NCBI GenBank assembly: GCA_028564675.1
Contig: JAOVVO010000125.1
Coordinates: 62,001 to 126,000 of the forward strand
Reading direction: 5' to 3'
Source: Onchocerca lupi
Lineage: Eukaryota; Nematoda; Chromadorea; Rhabditida; Onchocercidae
Length of the DNA: 64,000 nucleotides
The notes below the pieces were generated by a model that saw only the letters and a list, made by a program, of their open reading frames with translations, was not told where the DNA came from and ran no database searches. This document shows positions 52,201 through 64,000 of the stretch, piece after piece (the stretch's first letter is position 1; every line of letters starts with the position of its first letter). The position numbers were made by a program, and so were the translations under genes.

Positions 52201-55200
52201 TCTGAACGTATACCATCAACAGTATCACCGAATTTGATTTCCTCAAGACTTGATGATTCGATACGACTAAATGTGATCGATGATAACTGAACATTGTTTG
52301 GTTCAATCGGTTTCTGAATGGATTCTTTTCTCAATATGTTTGAAAGAACTTATTTAGCAATATGAACAAGTGAAATCAGTAAACAATGCAAGCATCCAAT
52401 TGTATAAGTGAGAATTTTGCCAATAGGAAATTTCTCTAAAAATTATCGAATTGCAGAAAACAAATCAAAATTCATAAAATAAAATAAAAGAATTCTATCA
52501 GGCAAAAAAAGAAGAAGATGAGTGAGAATTCTTCAAGTAAAAAAAAGGGAATATTTGGAAATACGGACAAAATTTTCATAAGAATATCATAAAATAAAGC
52601 AGCATGACTTTCTTCATAAATCAAATAATGAGCAAAAAATAAGAATTCCATTAGCCATTAACTATTGCTATTGAAATTTGTGATGTCAAAGTTTTCACCT
52701 TGCCTTCCGTTAAATGAAGAAACAAAGGCAACATCAAAATATGGAAAGAATCTCATTTCTCACTTTCTGAACAGAGAAAGGCAAATGAGTCAGTAGCTAT
52801 TTCTGACCCTTTAGGATTTAAAAACACAGTAGTTTTTTTTTTTTTTTGAAATCATAGCAACATATATTTTGTTTTATCGCTCGACTATTCAATATTTTCA
52901 TCTGAAATCCTACCTGACAATGCAGAGTTTATTTAAAACAGACAGAAAAGGAAATATGAGAAAATGAAAAGAGAAAGTAAAAGAGATGAAATTAGCCTAC
53001 AACAATGACAATAAAATTTTAGGCATCATACTAATGAAATTATGGAGAAGTGAAGTAAAAGAAAAGATTCGTTATACTTCTGTCGTCCAATAATAATTTA
53101 ATAATCATGAAAAAAAAAAAAAAAAAAAACTACTTCAATGCAAATCTAATAGAAACGTATTGTTAAACTAGAACACATGTTTTTGCAAACTGAAAAACAC
53201 TGCAAATGTTTGCAACATTTTAACAATAATTTATCAACTAAATTACCCTATAATTTGAAAGACTTCCAACCATTGCAGTTTTGATTTCACTGGCTTTCTC
53301 ACTACCAACTTCCAAATGAGGTTGCAGTGAAACACCAAATGTATTTATCGACAAATTTTCAGAGGACTCAATCGATTTAGTATACTGAAATTTTCAATTA
53401 TTTGGTACTTTGAACAGTTAAGTTATTCCTTAACCAAATACAAAACAGTAGGATATAACAGTAAGTCGTTTTTAAAGCTGACAAAAAGCAAACTAGATAA
53501 AGCCAGAAATGCAACTAAATCTCTTCTGTAATGTCAATCATTAGCTTATCTTATTTAATCCTCTCGCTAATGACTGATTGATCGACTTCTTAATTTTTTT
53601 ATACAACTAAAGCATCTGTAATGCCAATTTTTTTTTTTCTTTTTTAACTTAATATCTCATTCTTACTAATTCGATTTACTAGATGTTACAAGGTGATTTT
53701 TAAAAAATAGAGTAATTTATAAGGCAAACAAAGGTAATTAAATATATATATATCTCATATTTAACATTTCTGAGGTTTCTAACATCATCAAAATCATTGC
53801 ATGCTGAAGTAGTCGCTGCATTTTCAGATATTCTTTCGGATGCTTCGATTTGACTCATATTATCGACAAGTTGACAATCAGTATTATTTAATCCCCATCC
53901 GCCTTCATTCACAATCCAGTTCTCCGTATCTACTTTCTTTTCAAAACCATTACTTGAAACACAGTTCAATCCACTTTTTGCAGTATCTGTATTAGATGAC
54001 GTTTTCAAATTATCCGATTTCCAACCGTTCTTGTCAGCAGCAATATCATCATTCTACAATAACTTTATAATATTTTTGATTAACAAGCTAAGAATTTCGA
54101 AAATAGAGCAATGGTTAAATAAACAATCACGGGTAAAATAGGAAAAATATATTATGTATAAAAAACAAACGCCAGTATCACGATCCAGGAATGAACGCAT
54201 CGACTGGTCTTTTCTTTCTGATAAATGTAAACGACCACCTGTAAAAAAAATTTCGCTAAAAGTGATATAAAAGTTTCATTCTTTCGACATATCTGCCTGG
54301 CATTACAATGAGAAGCAAAAACACTTTCAATAACACTGGCTAACCTCTGCCTTTCGATCTACCAAAGCAGCCACCAGAAGCACTGTTATCTCTAATTCCA
54401 TTATCGCTCGAATAAAAAGATCCAGCAAAACTACCGTTATCAACGAATCTTTGGCTTCCACTTCCATTACCTCGTTTACTTCCATGAACACTACTTCCAC
54501 GATAAAATACTGTATGTCCACGTTCATCGGAATTATGACAAGCTGCAAAGATCACACTAAATTCCATGAAGACATAAAACTTATATAAAACGCAAAACCA
54601 AAGAATTAACAAACAATTTAACATGCCGATGATAAACTCACTTCTTCTGTCCCCTATTCTCGGGGCACTTCCATCGCTATAGTCGTTGAAATCATGATCG
54701 ATCTTACTGCGAAAATTGTTCGAGAGACTTCCTTTGCCATCGCGATTTTGTTTTCTAAGGCGGGCTGTCTCATAATTACCTTTGCAAGTTCTCTTCCATT
54801 CATTCTCTTTAAATCTTCTGTTATCATTACTTCATTTGTTAGATCTTCCGGAACTTTTCAATACTATCAAAACTGTTCATAAAATTTCTAAAAAAAAAAA
54901 TATTTAATCAATAAATTTTTAATGAAAATGTAAGAGCTAAAAAGCCAACCGAAATGATTTCTGGAAGGATCTCCAGAGAAGTTACAACTTTCAAAAATTT
55001 TATTACCATTCGAACCACGACTACCTACAAATAAGCTAACATCTACAGGATTCGATACAGATTATATCACAGCATTTCTTACACTTGATCAGATTTCACC
55101 TTAAACTCTTAATAAAACAAAAGAGACAATCTGGAACATCCCTTTGAAATTAAAATCTTAAAATCTTCACAAATCTTTGAGAAGACTATAATATTTCAGT

Positions 55201-57757
55201 TTTAAATAGAAGTGTTATTCGATGATAACATAGTATTCCAAAATACTTATAAAATTTCCGCGAAATATATATGGACGTATTGTTGAATTTATATATAAGG
55301 CAAAGAGAGAGTAGAAAGCAAAATCCATATTTAAACAATATGAGAATTCAAGTTCGCCGAAATTAAAGACGGAGGACTTACTTTGATCCGTATAATCCAT
55401 TAATTTGTCTTCCATATCCAAAAAACTGTCAATCGTAACCGCTTAAATTTTTCGTCATTTCAGTTACTTATTTGGAAATAAAAAAGTAAAAGAAAAACAT
55501 TCTAAATGAGTTAACAAAACAATAAAGAAAAATTCTTCAGACGATGACAAAATAAAAGAATTCTTGTACTTGGAACAAAGAATGTCTTATTCAAGGCATC
55601 TATGTTTGAAATAACATACGACACAACCTAGGCAAAAACAATTACGGAAATGTGGGATTTGAAGGCAAGAATTCACTGAAGCATTTGCCATTTTCAGATT
55701 GAATAATGCAAAAATCTAACCGATAATAAGAGAAAAATTCCAACTGATAACAAAAACTAACGTTTCGGGAGAGGTAATGTTGGAGCTGGCCTTTCACCGA
55801 GTATTACTTCTGTGAGATTAATATTTCTGTTTTTCTCATCTTTCACAAATAAATTAGCAATAAACGATTCTCCATTCCGACTTACATCATCTAAAATGAT
55901 GAATATTAAAATGGTTAGTAGAACGAAGATGAAAGAGAGAATATTTTACTATTCGAGCTACAAATAAACAATATAGATATCAAACTCTAATAAATGCAAA
56001 ACTAAGTTCTAAAATCTTCTTTCACTTTTTTCAATCAAATGTACAGAGAAAATGAATTCAGTTTGTAACTCACCTCGTAGATATTCTAATACTAGCTCGG
56101 CATATCAATAATTTACACACCGATTCCTAATCTTAGTGGATATAAAGACTATAATGTTGAAAATTGTTCGCAAATGTGATCTTAATATTTTTTAAAAATC
56201 TTGTGACCTAAATTTTTGAATAAAAAGGACATACTTATCTGTGCACCGACAGTTTGGTCAGTGAGCAAACTTTTGATCTGTTCTGAAGTTAATCGAGGTT
56301 TCTTTCCATTTCCGATGATTAATTGTATGGCTTGCGGCGGAATAGATAACAAATAAGCATCTTTCAACAAAAAAGCCTCGTTAATATTAACAGATGCCAT
56401 ATTTCCGTAATCAATATAAATGACCTTAATAACAATGGAAATGATGAGATCATGGAATTGCTTTGAAGATGGTAATCCAAATACGCCATCATTATTATTT
56501 GGAAAAAATGCACGCAAAAAAAAAAAATGTTTTTTCAATACTGTACTATGAAAATATAAACAGATACAAGGAAAAACTTACAACCATAGTATCAATACCA
56601 GTTTTAGAGAATACAGCGGCTCGATAATAGCATCGATCAAGTGGATATCTAGAAATACTCCTTCTAATTCCTAGTACTATTAAGAAGAAAATATATGTAG
56701 AATATACACTAGAAGATATGACCCATTAGTATGCGATCAGGTATTTGAAAAACTCATTTCTTGTACAAAAACAAAAAAAATTTACAGTGCTGCTACAATG
56801 GTACCACATTCTGGGTTGCACAGTGGTTCATGTCTTTGTTTCGCAAGATTTCTAAGCCTTTCGCCAATTTTTAATATTATCCATGCATTATTTTCCAACT
56901 GTACAAATAATCTTTCGGGATCTGAAACAAAGAATCAAAATTTATGCGATCTAGTAACTCACATGAACTTAAAAAAATATCATTAATTATAAATTTAACT
57001 AAAAAAATCAACTCGGATAACTATATTTACCAGCAACATAGGAGATACGAGCTCGAATATACTCTCCAGCAATTGCTGGTACAAGCAAAGGCGGTAAATT
57101 AGACATCTGTACTCGCGTAGCCAATGCCATTCGAACAGGTTGATGGAGAAGACCGAAATTATCCAAATCATTTGATACATCCTCTTCAAAAAGAAAATAT
57201 TTATGTTCATAAATTATGTTAATCTAGATGATTTATGAGTCGAAACTAGAAGACCGGAAAATGACTTATCATGTCGACATTTATAAAATACTAGATTGCA
57301 TTCAAACTGTTTGCAAAAAGGTTGATATGGATGTCACACTGCTATCGACAGTAAGAAGCTTACTTCGAACGAAAGTAATTTAATTAGTAAATAAATTAAG
57401 ACAGCCAAAACTTATCTTCTGACAAAATTCCACTTAAATGCAGAAGTAATTATGTGCTTCTCCCACTGAATTTGAGCAGTTTGAAATATGTTACATTTTA
57501 TTTTACAGGAGATAAATATTGGAGCAGTTTCGGGAACCTATTACAAGCCATTATCATGATTCAACTTTAAAACTTGGAAAGGCTTTTTTTTAGTACTTTT
57601 CACCCTCAATGAATAATCTAATTAACAAAATCATTAACGTACTGAGAAGACATTTATAGAAAAAGCCTGTCTGAATATATCCTTGCACCGTTGAAACTGG
57701 CACTATGTCATCACGATCGTTATGTATGGCCCACTTATCTTTGTCTATTTTATTCAT
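46258..57757 (-). CDS. Multi-Tudor germ-granule-type protein with RG/GW linker (26 exons)
   Basis: Probable small-RNA or germ-granule scaffold: extended Tudor domains bind methyl-arginine tails of partners such as Argonautes. The ATG (57757-57755) sits one base after TTCTTTCAG. Exons by higher coordinate: 57757-57643, 57183-57031, 56921-56786, 56648-56582, 56424-56235, 55890-55762, 55441-55382, 55024-54950, 54806-54642, 54542-54345, 54238-54171, 54053-53766, 53384-53247, 52313-52194, 51919-51720, 51398-51245, 50620-50466, 50367-50223, 49755-49534, 49047-48868, 48705-48442, 48144-47952, 47456-47305, 47159-47003, 46775-46675, 46380-46258. All phases close: 1315 residues. Extended Tudors centre on IDYGN (161-165), VDYGN (707-711) and VDYGN (903-907). 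A fourth, degenerate unit (about 1075-1140) has VDEG. An RG/Ser/Gly-rich part (364-430) and a linker with GW/WG (463, 505) separate Tudor 1 from the rest. The last domains are charged. Some linker acceptors (exons starting 55441, 54806) are weak. Family member not assigned. Confidence 0.88.
47580..47655. repeat. Degenerate tandem repeat in Tudor-gene intron
   Basis: Three imperfect units built on AGTTCATGTTATAC, about 25-29 bases each, lie in the intron between exons 48144-47952 and 47456-47305. Confidence 0.7.
51722..51739 (-). repeat. Coding (AAT)6, six Asn in Tudor 2
   Basis: Six ATT on the plus strand read as six Asn codons at the end of exon 51919-51720, just before its donor. The run sits between the AEIIG strand and the FVDYGN strand of the Tudor core, in a loop. 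Confidence 0.85.
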
Positions 57758-57767
57758 TCTGAAAGAA
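57758..57767 (-). promoter_or_regulatory. Probable spliced-leader acceptor of the Tudor gene
   Basis: On the minus strand TTCTTTCAG is followed by one A and the start codon. No upstream exon in frame was found, so this most simply accepts a trans-spliced leader. Confidence 0.55.
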
Positions 57768-58064
57768 AAATAGAACTCCTTCAAGAAAAAGTCACAATAA
57801 ATTTATTATTAAAAAAAAAAAAAGGAGAAAAAAACGCGAAATGAAAGCACATGAATTAAATTTACCAAAATTCATGCAAAATTTGCATACATATTTCTGT
57901 TTTCAATAAGCAATTTAATTGAGCAAAACCGCATGAAAAGTGTTATAAAGGAATGGCTGTTCTTAAAGAGAGGATGAAAAGAGAATCGAACAATTGAAGC
58001 AAACAGCAAAGAAAGTATTTCTCCCTTACATTAAACAAATAAATTTTTGAGAATCGACGAATAA

Positions 58065-58430
58065 CAAAATGTACCTTCCCTTAACATTAAGCAAGAAAAT
58101 TGTGCACCTTTATCACCAAACGTGAATGAGGAAATAGATTACCAGAAATATTCAAATTTCTCTCCAACACGTGACACCAGAGTTTACAGAGATACTTACT
58201 GTAAAAATATCGATTTTGAATTTATGCATATTTCCTCTTACAAGGAGATAATGTGGCTGCAGGAAAAAATTGAAAATCAGATCTATACACTAAGCTTGCA
58301 AGATAAAAAGGAGATACTGAGGGACTTGATTGAATCTGAGATGTTTGAGCAGTTTCTCCATACAAAATTCCCTGGACATAAGCGTTCAAATGGAGTAAAT
58401 AAAACACGGCCCCTGTTTGAATATGAGTAG
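58065..58430 (+). CDS. Orphan open reading frame, hypothetical
   Basis: Not recognised. 121 codons stay open from just after a stop at 58062-58064 to a stop at 58428-58430. The composition is balanced and protein-like (Lys, Glu, Tyr, Ser), unlike the low-complexity frames elsewhere. It reads as a mixed polar segment (SPTRDTRVYRDTY) and an amphipathic helical part (WLQEKIENQIYTLSLQDKKE, then LRDLIESEMFEQFL). The first ATG in frame is at 58224, leaving 68 residues; otherwise it is a terminal exon whose upstream exons were not found, or a decayed gene piece. It lies just upstream of the Tudor gene on the opposite strand. Confidence 0.3.
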   Translation, partial: QNVPSLNIKQENCAPLSPNVNEEIDYQKYSNFSPTRDTRVYRDTYCKNIDFEFMHISSYKEIMWLQEKIENQIYTLSLQDKKEILRDLIESEMFEQFLHTKFPGHKRSNGVNKTRPLFEYE

Positions 58431-59931
58431 GATCCATCGTTTCATTTCATTTGCTTTTGTCGTTTTAGGGCTACTTCTCAATAGATATTTATTTTGTCAT
58501 CCAACGGTATCCTTCTTAACTATGTATGACGAAAGAAACAATCCGTGAAATCAATTATGAGGTAGTACTTGGAACTATCTATATAGATAAATTTTGAATG
58601 ATTTTTCCTTTTGTTATATCACGAAATTGTAGAGAGATTAATGAATAAATTTTACGGAAAGTTTTCTAATCTACATATTAAGCCGAAATATATCAGAAAT
58701 ATCATATTAAGCAGAAACATCTTTATCTTTTTTTCCTAAAAACGAATCTTCACTCATTTCCATGCTAGAAAAAAAATACTAGCCCATGATTTTTTCGGTA
58801 TTATTGATCGATTTAGATGATCTAGTCGAAGCCGAGATCCAAATATTTGAAAATCTATAATTTAATTTTCATCGATTCCGATATTAATGCATTTGTTTGA
58901 AAATTTTTTAAAGGAATTATTTTTCATATGATATTAACAAATGGCAATAAGTAGAAAAGTAAAGTTTGAAAGGAAAAATTCAACGTGAAAAATAGAAAAA
59001 TAATAGTTTGAAGTAGTGTAACTTTGGATGAAAGAAAATACAGAGATACAGGAAGGAACCATGAGAAACTATGAGAGATATAGGACTATGAGAACTATGA
59101 TATTATGAGAAACAAAATTCGACAAAATACAATCGCTGATCTATTCGTATGATCCAAGTCATTGATTAGACAGTTAAATTAAGATAAAATAGCATGTCGG
59201 TCCACAGAATAAGTTAATTTCAAGATTTCTACGTGCAAACATATATAACTTACGCAGAAATGAAAACTTATTGGCCTGAAGGCTAAAATTCCAAGAAAAC
59301 ATTTTAGGGAAATAATGCAACCTTGGCTCTATATAAAAAAGTCTATATAAAAAAGAAGGCCTGTTCGAATACAAGGTTTTGTCAAAATTTGAAAACAACC
59401 GGTACAAGAACTTGCGAAGTTCCATGGGCCGTAACAGAGAACATTTGCATTTTCATTTGTATGGAATAACATTTGGTGAAAAAATTAGCAGTCTGTAGTA
59501 ATCATTGTCCTTGTAATTAATGTTATATAATATTAGCAATCACTTTTAATGAAATCAGCAATTATCTGTTGCAATAATGCCTATATTAGCAAAAATCATA
59601 TATTATTTAATTTAACTTAAATCAATCATAAACTTTACCTCTCTTTTAATTTTTATTGCATTTTTTCTACTATTCAATTTTCTTTTTCTCAAAAATTCTA
59701 AATTTAACTTCAATTTTCTTTTTTTTTCTCGAAAATCCTAAAATTACTCTTCTTATAATACAGATATTGAGATAATTGAGTGTCATCAACCAGCAAAAGA
59801 AAAAAGAATTATGATAACTGTTTCAATCTTAAAATTTATAGACACTGATTAAAAAAAAGTCATAACTTCTTGTCATCAAAAAAAAATACTCATTAGCATT
59901 TCTCTTGAGCTTATAAATAGGCAAATTTTGG

Positions 59932-59975
59932 TTTTGGCTTATCTTGCTTATAATTTTGGTTTATCTTGCTTATAA
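59932..59975. repeat. 22-bp tandem duplication
   Basis: 59932-59953 and 59954-59975 are adjacent copies differing at one base (TTTTGGCTTATC versus TTTTGGTTTATC, then TTGCTTATAA in both). Confidence 0.85.
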
Positions 59976-61149
59976 TTTAAAATTATTAACTAGATTTGAT
60001 GATAATGATCAATATCTTTTAAATTCATTTAATAAATTAACATCTTATATCGGAAAAACCGAAGTATTTTTTGTAATATAGATCTGACGAATAATCAAAG
60101 TATTGCATACCTCATTGCTTAGAATATTGTTTTAATTTTTCTTCTTTCTTGCAGTTTATTGCATGTCAAAACATTGATAGTATTGGCAGATAATGACTTT
60201 CAAAATGGCAGTTTTCTGATTTCATCATTAAATTTTGTCGCTTAGTTAATGGAATATGTGAATTTGAGCAAAGCGAATATATTGATATGTTATCTTTTAT
60301 TAGCGGTATTTTTCAATTTTCAAACTGTTTTTTTAATATTTACATTTGCGAAATTCTAATTATTAATACTTGTCGTTTTACATTCATTAATTCATTTTCA
60401 TTAATATTTGTGGAAATTACTCATGCTTAAAATGACATCATAATTTCTTTCCAGTTAGTAACACAATTCTTTTACACAAATTCGGTGAATCGATGATTTA
60501 GATAAATTTATGATTAATTGAAGAATCTTTCACCCATCCTATCGTGTATCACTGATAAATGACGAACGTCACGTTATTTATCGATATGTCAGTTTGGCTT
60601 ACGAAGCTTGCGATCCACAAAAAAAGAATTGATAAAATTCCTTTCGAAGTTTGAAGTTATTAGATTTTTGATGTAAAAAAGATCAATTTGTTTTTTTTGT
60701 AAATGTTTTTGTCGATAAAATTTTCGAGATTTTGTTTCTCGTGTATTCAAGCACTTTTATTGTAAATTGGTATCGTTGTAAAGTAATTAGTTCTTTAACA
60801 TACATGTACTATAAAATGTATGATGCTTCAAGTTTATTGAATTTTGGTAGTGAATGGAACATAGCTAAATTTTTCGGACTTTATATTCGGGATGAATTGG
60901 ATTACGTATGCGGATAAATCACTTAAAATCAGAGTTTTAAATACATCAGATTTGTTGAATGGAGAAAGTTCTATTTAGTTCTTACTTTGAGTCGAAGAAA
61001 TTGCATAAAAGTTGGTGTCATATTAATGTTGAACTTTGACATAAATAAGGAACCAATGCTTTGTCTTGATTGATTTCTTGTTGTCATTGCAAAGAAAGTA
61101 ATATAAAGGATAATTGACTACTATTTCAAGTCTGAAAGTGCGAAAAGAG

Positions 61150-63684
61150 ATGTCAGCATATCATGAAGAAGATTATCTCAGTAATCATCTCAGTAGTCGC
61201 ATCTTCTCCTCTGTAAGTTTCTTTTTAACTATTAATTTCTCAGATTATTTCTCAAATTCTCTGTTACGAAGGGAATTATTCGGCAGGTAGTGAGAGAATG
61301 AATAGAAATAATTTCCAGCATAAAGTTGTTTTGCAATTTATTTTTATTCATAAATTCAGTACGTTGTATGTAATTTGACATAAAAATTCTAATGTAATAT
61401 CGTAATATAATCAGCATGTTGTGGAGATCGGTTGATAGGCTAATGTTTATTTAGAGATCTTGTATTGTAACGATTTAGAATCATTGGAATCTGTTAGAAT
61501 GAGCCATTGCTGCATCTATGGGAAAAAAAAGTTGAAGAAGTAATGGTTTGATTTCATGTATTTTAAATTCGAAATTAATCAAATGATGACTAAAATATTT
61601 TTCCTTTGTTACAGAGTTACAAAGAACTGATTACCGGAAGTATAATACTATCTGCAGTCATTTATGGTGTGATCAACTTAATGTTTCTCAAGAGAAAAAA
61701 TACATGGCTAACTGAACAGGCAATTTTTTCTATCTTTAAAGAGTATTACTATGGATAAGTACATCAGAATCATAACCTGATTTATAGGTATTTCCCCGCA
61801 GTTCTTCCTTGCCAACTTCTTTAAATGTTTTTCTTTTTTTTTTAAAATTCCCATTGTATAACTTACCTCTGGTATAAATATGTGCAACCGATGCATGGAT
61901 TCCTTTGCCAGCTAGAAGAATTCCTTCATGTAATTTGTGTGGCATTTCAAATGTTTTAAATGTTAATGCGCTACGTTTTTTGATATTGTGCAGTATAATG
62001 ATTGAAATATTATAGCAGAAAGAACGAATAATCGCTGAATGGAAACCGGAACCGTTGGTACCAGAAATTCCTGCAGAACATCCAGCTCTGCAAACACATT
62101 ATTTTGATGGGTTGAGTATTTTTCGGATGAAGTATAAATTGTGAATGAAATATGCATTTATAATTATAAAAATATTTCAAGATGTTTTATTGTTCTATGT
62201 CAGTTATAGTTGGAATTATATTTATTATATATAATATCATGAAGTTTATTATGCAGAAAAGTGTGCAAATTTGTCACCTACGATGGCAAGAAATATTTGA
62301 ATCTGGCGACAACGAATTTTTTGGGGTTAATCGGAGATAAAACAATTGAGGTAACTGATATCGGAAATATATTTTCGACTTTGCAAGAAAATAAATAGCT
62401 AGAGTGCTGTATTTTAAATCTTGGAATTGAAAATGGCTATTAGTCTCGGAAGCTATCTGCTTAAAAACTCATTTTTTGCAGAGCGAGGCAAAAAAAGCGA
62501 TTTCGAAATATGGCGTTGGTTCATGCGGGCCTCGTCATTTTTATGGTACTGTGGATGTACATCTTGTACTAGAAAAACAACTTGCTGATTTCTTGGGATG
62601 TGAGGAAACGGTGCTCTATAGTTATGGTTTTATAACTATTTCCAGTGTTATACCATCATATGCAAAAAAAAGAGACATCATTTTCGTAGACAAAGGTTAT
62701 CTTTTCTAGTTTTGAACAGTGACATTCCCTTTACTATTCGTCACATTCTTTAAAATAGTAACACTTATTTCTCAATAATAATTAAATTTGGAATTAAATT
62801 CACATTTCTTTTACATATCTTTTCATTCATTCAACTTATATTAAAAAATAAGCTAAAAGTTAAGCACCTAAAATAAAGCAAGTTACCAAATTTTAAACGG
62901 TTTTATTTTATGAAGTTTCTGTGCTGGAGTGGCTAAAAATAATGAAGCTCTTTGAAATATACTAATACAAACTCCGGAAAAATTAGAAAAACATTGATGA
63001 CTATTGGCCAAAGCAAAGTGTTTCGAAACACAGTGGTTAAACGTGACGCTTTGACAATTGCATTGGTAAACTTTTCAGAAGTAGCAGCATATTCTTAATA
63101 TGTTAAAATCGCAGCATTTCGTAACATATATTACCTTAATGACCACTTTTGATGAACTGGCAGTTATATCAAGCTCTCGTGTCGTTTGCATTGGAAGTGG
63201 GTTTTGAGCTATAATGAATGAATTAATTTTATTAAGCATCTTGACATTTAGGAGTAAATTTTGCAATACAAGAAGGACTCAAAGCATCTAGAAGTCATAT
63301 CAGATGGTTTAATCACAATGACATCAGCGATTTAAACAGGTTATTAATGGAACAGGCTGAATGGGATCGTAAAGTTTGTGATTCATTTTGAAATATTTGA
63401 ATTGATATACAGAACTTTACGCAACTTTTTTTTTGCGGTGTTTTTTTAACATTGATTTTCAATTTCACTGTTTGTTTCATAACTTCAGAAGATTTTCACT
63501 TTGTTTTTGCAGTTTCCAGAGTTAACATCGAAAAAAAGACGATTTATAGTGGTTGAAGGACTTTACATGAATAGCGGTGATTTATGCCCATTACCTGAAA
63601 TCATGACTCTTAAATGGAAATATAAAGTACGCATTTGCATCGACGAATCATTGTCGATTGGTGTTATTGGTAAAACAGGCAGAG
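61150..63684 (+). CDS. SPTLC1: Serine palmitoyltransferase subunit 1 (5' part, cut by window end)
   Basis: ER-membrane subunit of serine palmitoyltransferase, which joins serine and palmitoyl-CoA as the first step of sphingolipid synthesis; it pairs with the SPTLC2-type catalytic subunit. Exons 61150-61212, 61615-61719, 62019-62110, 62257-62350, 62482-62695, 63252-63373 and 63513-63684 join in frame; the remaining 3' exons lie beyond 64000. An N-terminal membrane segment (SIILSAVIYGVINLMFL) is followed by EWKPEPLVPEIP, HPAL, NFLGL, KYGVGSCGPRHFYG (the Cys equivalent to human Cys133 is kept), YSYGF, RDIIFVDKG, ASRSHIRWFNHND, RFIVVEGLYMN and CIDESLSIGV. The SPTLC1 side of the dimer lacks the PLP lysine in the family; that region is outside the window. 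The intron after exon 2 starts with GC instead of GT. Confidence 0.94.
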
Positions 63685-64000
63685 GTTAGTTTCTTTTTAT
63701 TAAGTAGTAAATTCGTGAAATTTTTGACAAAAGCGAGATTTTTCACTTTATTTTTCTTTGGCTAGTTTGTATTCTAAATGAAGAAACAGTAGAAGCACAA
63801 GAAAAAAAAAGAATGTCACAAATAATGAGATTCTCAAAATACTAAAAGTAAATAGAATTTATTTTTTTTTTTACTGAAGAATTTCCTTCAGTTGTAAAAT
63901 GTCAGTTATGTCGATTACCGGTAATTTTGCAGTTGATTAGCCATCAAAAAGTTAAAACTATTTATCAACAACATGAATGTTGGTAAATAACACACCGCAT
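63685..64000. other. SPTLC1 intron running off the window
   Basis: Starts with a GT donor after AGAG at 63684. No sequence matching the next expected SPTLC1 block was found up to 64000, so the window ends inside this intron. Confidence 0.7.

Larger units (their letters stand above)
57768..61149. other. Divergent intergenic region (Tudor gene / SPTLC1)
   Basis: About 3.4 kb between two start codons facing away from each other. Apart from the orphan frame at 58.1-58.4 kb it is AT-rich and repetitive (direct repeats near 59045-59110, 59325-59355 and 59932-59975). A frame at 60732-60917 has no family features and no splice context and is not called. Confidence 0.45.

Noticed and set aside
59355..59370. 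T-loop-like GTTCGAATAC as a possible tRNA
   Set aside because: No matching acceptor stem, D-arm or anticodon arm could be folded around it.
60732..60917. 61-codon plus-strand frame upstream of SPTLC1
   Set aside because: No domain or splice link to the SPTLC1 start at 61150; the conserved SPTLC1 N-terminus is complete without it.

Overview
This window looks like nuclear DNA from a parasitic nematode, most probably a clade III (spirurid or filarial type) worm. The DNA is very AT-rich. Genes are split into many short exons (about 40-290 bases) separated by AT-rich introns with GT donors and T-rich ...TTTCAG acceptors. Acceptor-like sites lie directly before several start codons, as in trans-spliced nematode genes, and the proteins are nematode-like (TWK potassium channel, nuclear receptor). 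The species cannot be named from sequence alone. No CRISPR array, rRNA, tRNA, intact transposon or bacterial operon was seen.

Layout. 2.0-6.8 kb (+): nuclear hormone receptor with a long Ser/Pro/Gln-rich tail. 9.6-15.2 kb (+): DNAJC16/ERdj8-type ER J-protein. 16.5-20.3 kb (+): DNAJC21-type ribosome-biogenesis J-protein. 21.2-24.8 kb (-): two-pore-domain K+ channel of the TWK family, 5' end unresolved. 24.8-30.0 kb: AT-rich stretch without a convincing gene. 30.0-31.7 kb (-): PDE6D/UNC-119-like prenyl-binding protein. 33.4-34.8 kb (+): CHCHD3/MIC19 cristae protein. 35.8-39.9 kb (+): exostosin glycosyltransferase resembling EXT2. 41.7-44.6 kb (-): dispersed exons of an unrecognised membrane protein. 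46.3-57.8 kb (-): 26-exon, about 1315-residue multi-Tudor protein with an RG- and GW-bearing linker. 58.1-58.4 kb (+): orphan open frame. 61.2-63.7 kb (+): serine palmitoyltransferase subunit 1, cut by the right edge.

Exons were joined by hand. For every named gene except the 5' end of the K+ channel and the 3' end of SPTLC1, the exon phases close and run from ATG to stop. The genes are mostly independent housekeeping or signalling genes, not a pathway cluster. The two neighbouring J-protein genes belong to different families.

The most interesting points are an EXT2-like protein in a nematode (C. elegans is known for having only rib-1 and rib-2), a K2P channel whose M1-P1 loop is too short for the usual extracellular cap, and the multi-Tudor protein with a central RG/GW linker.
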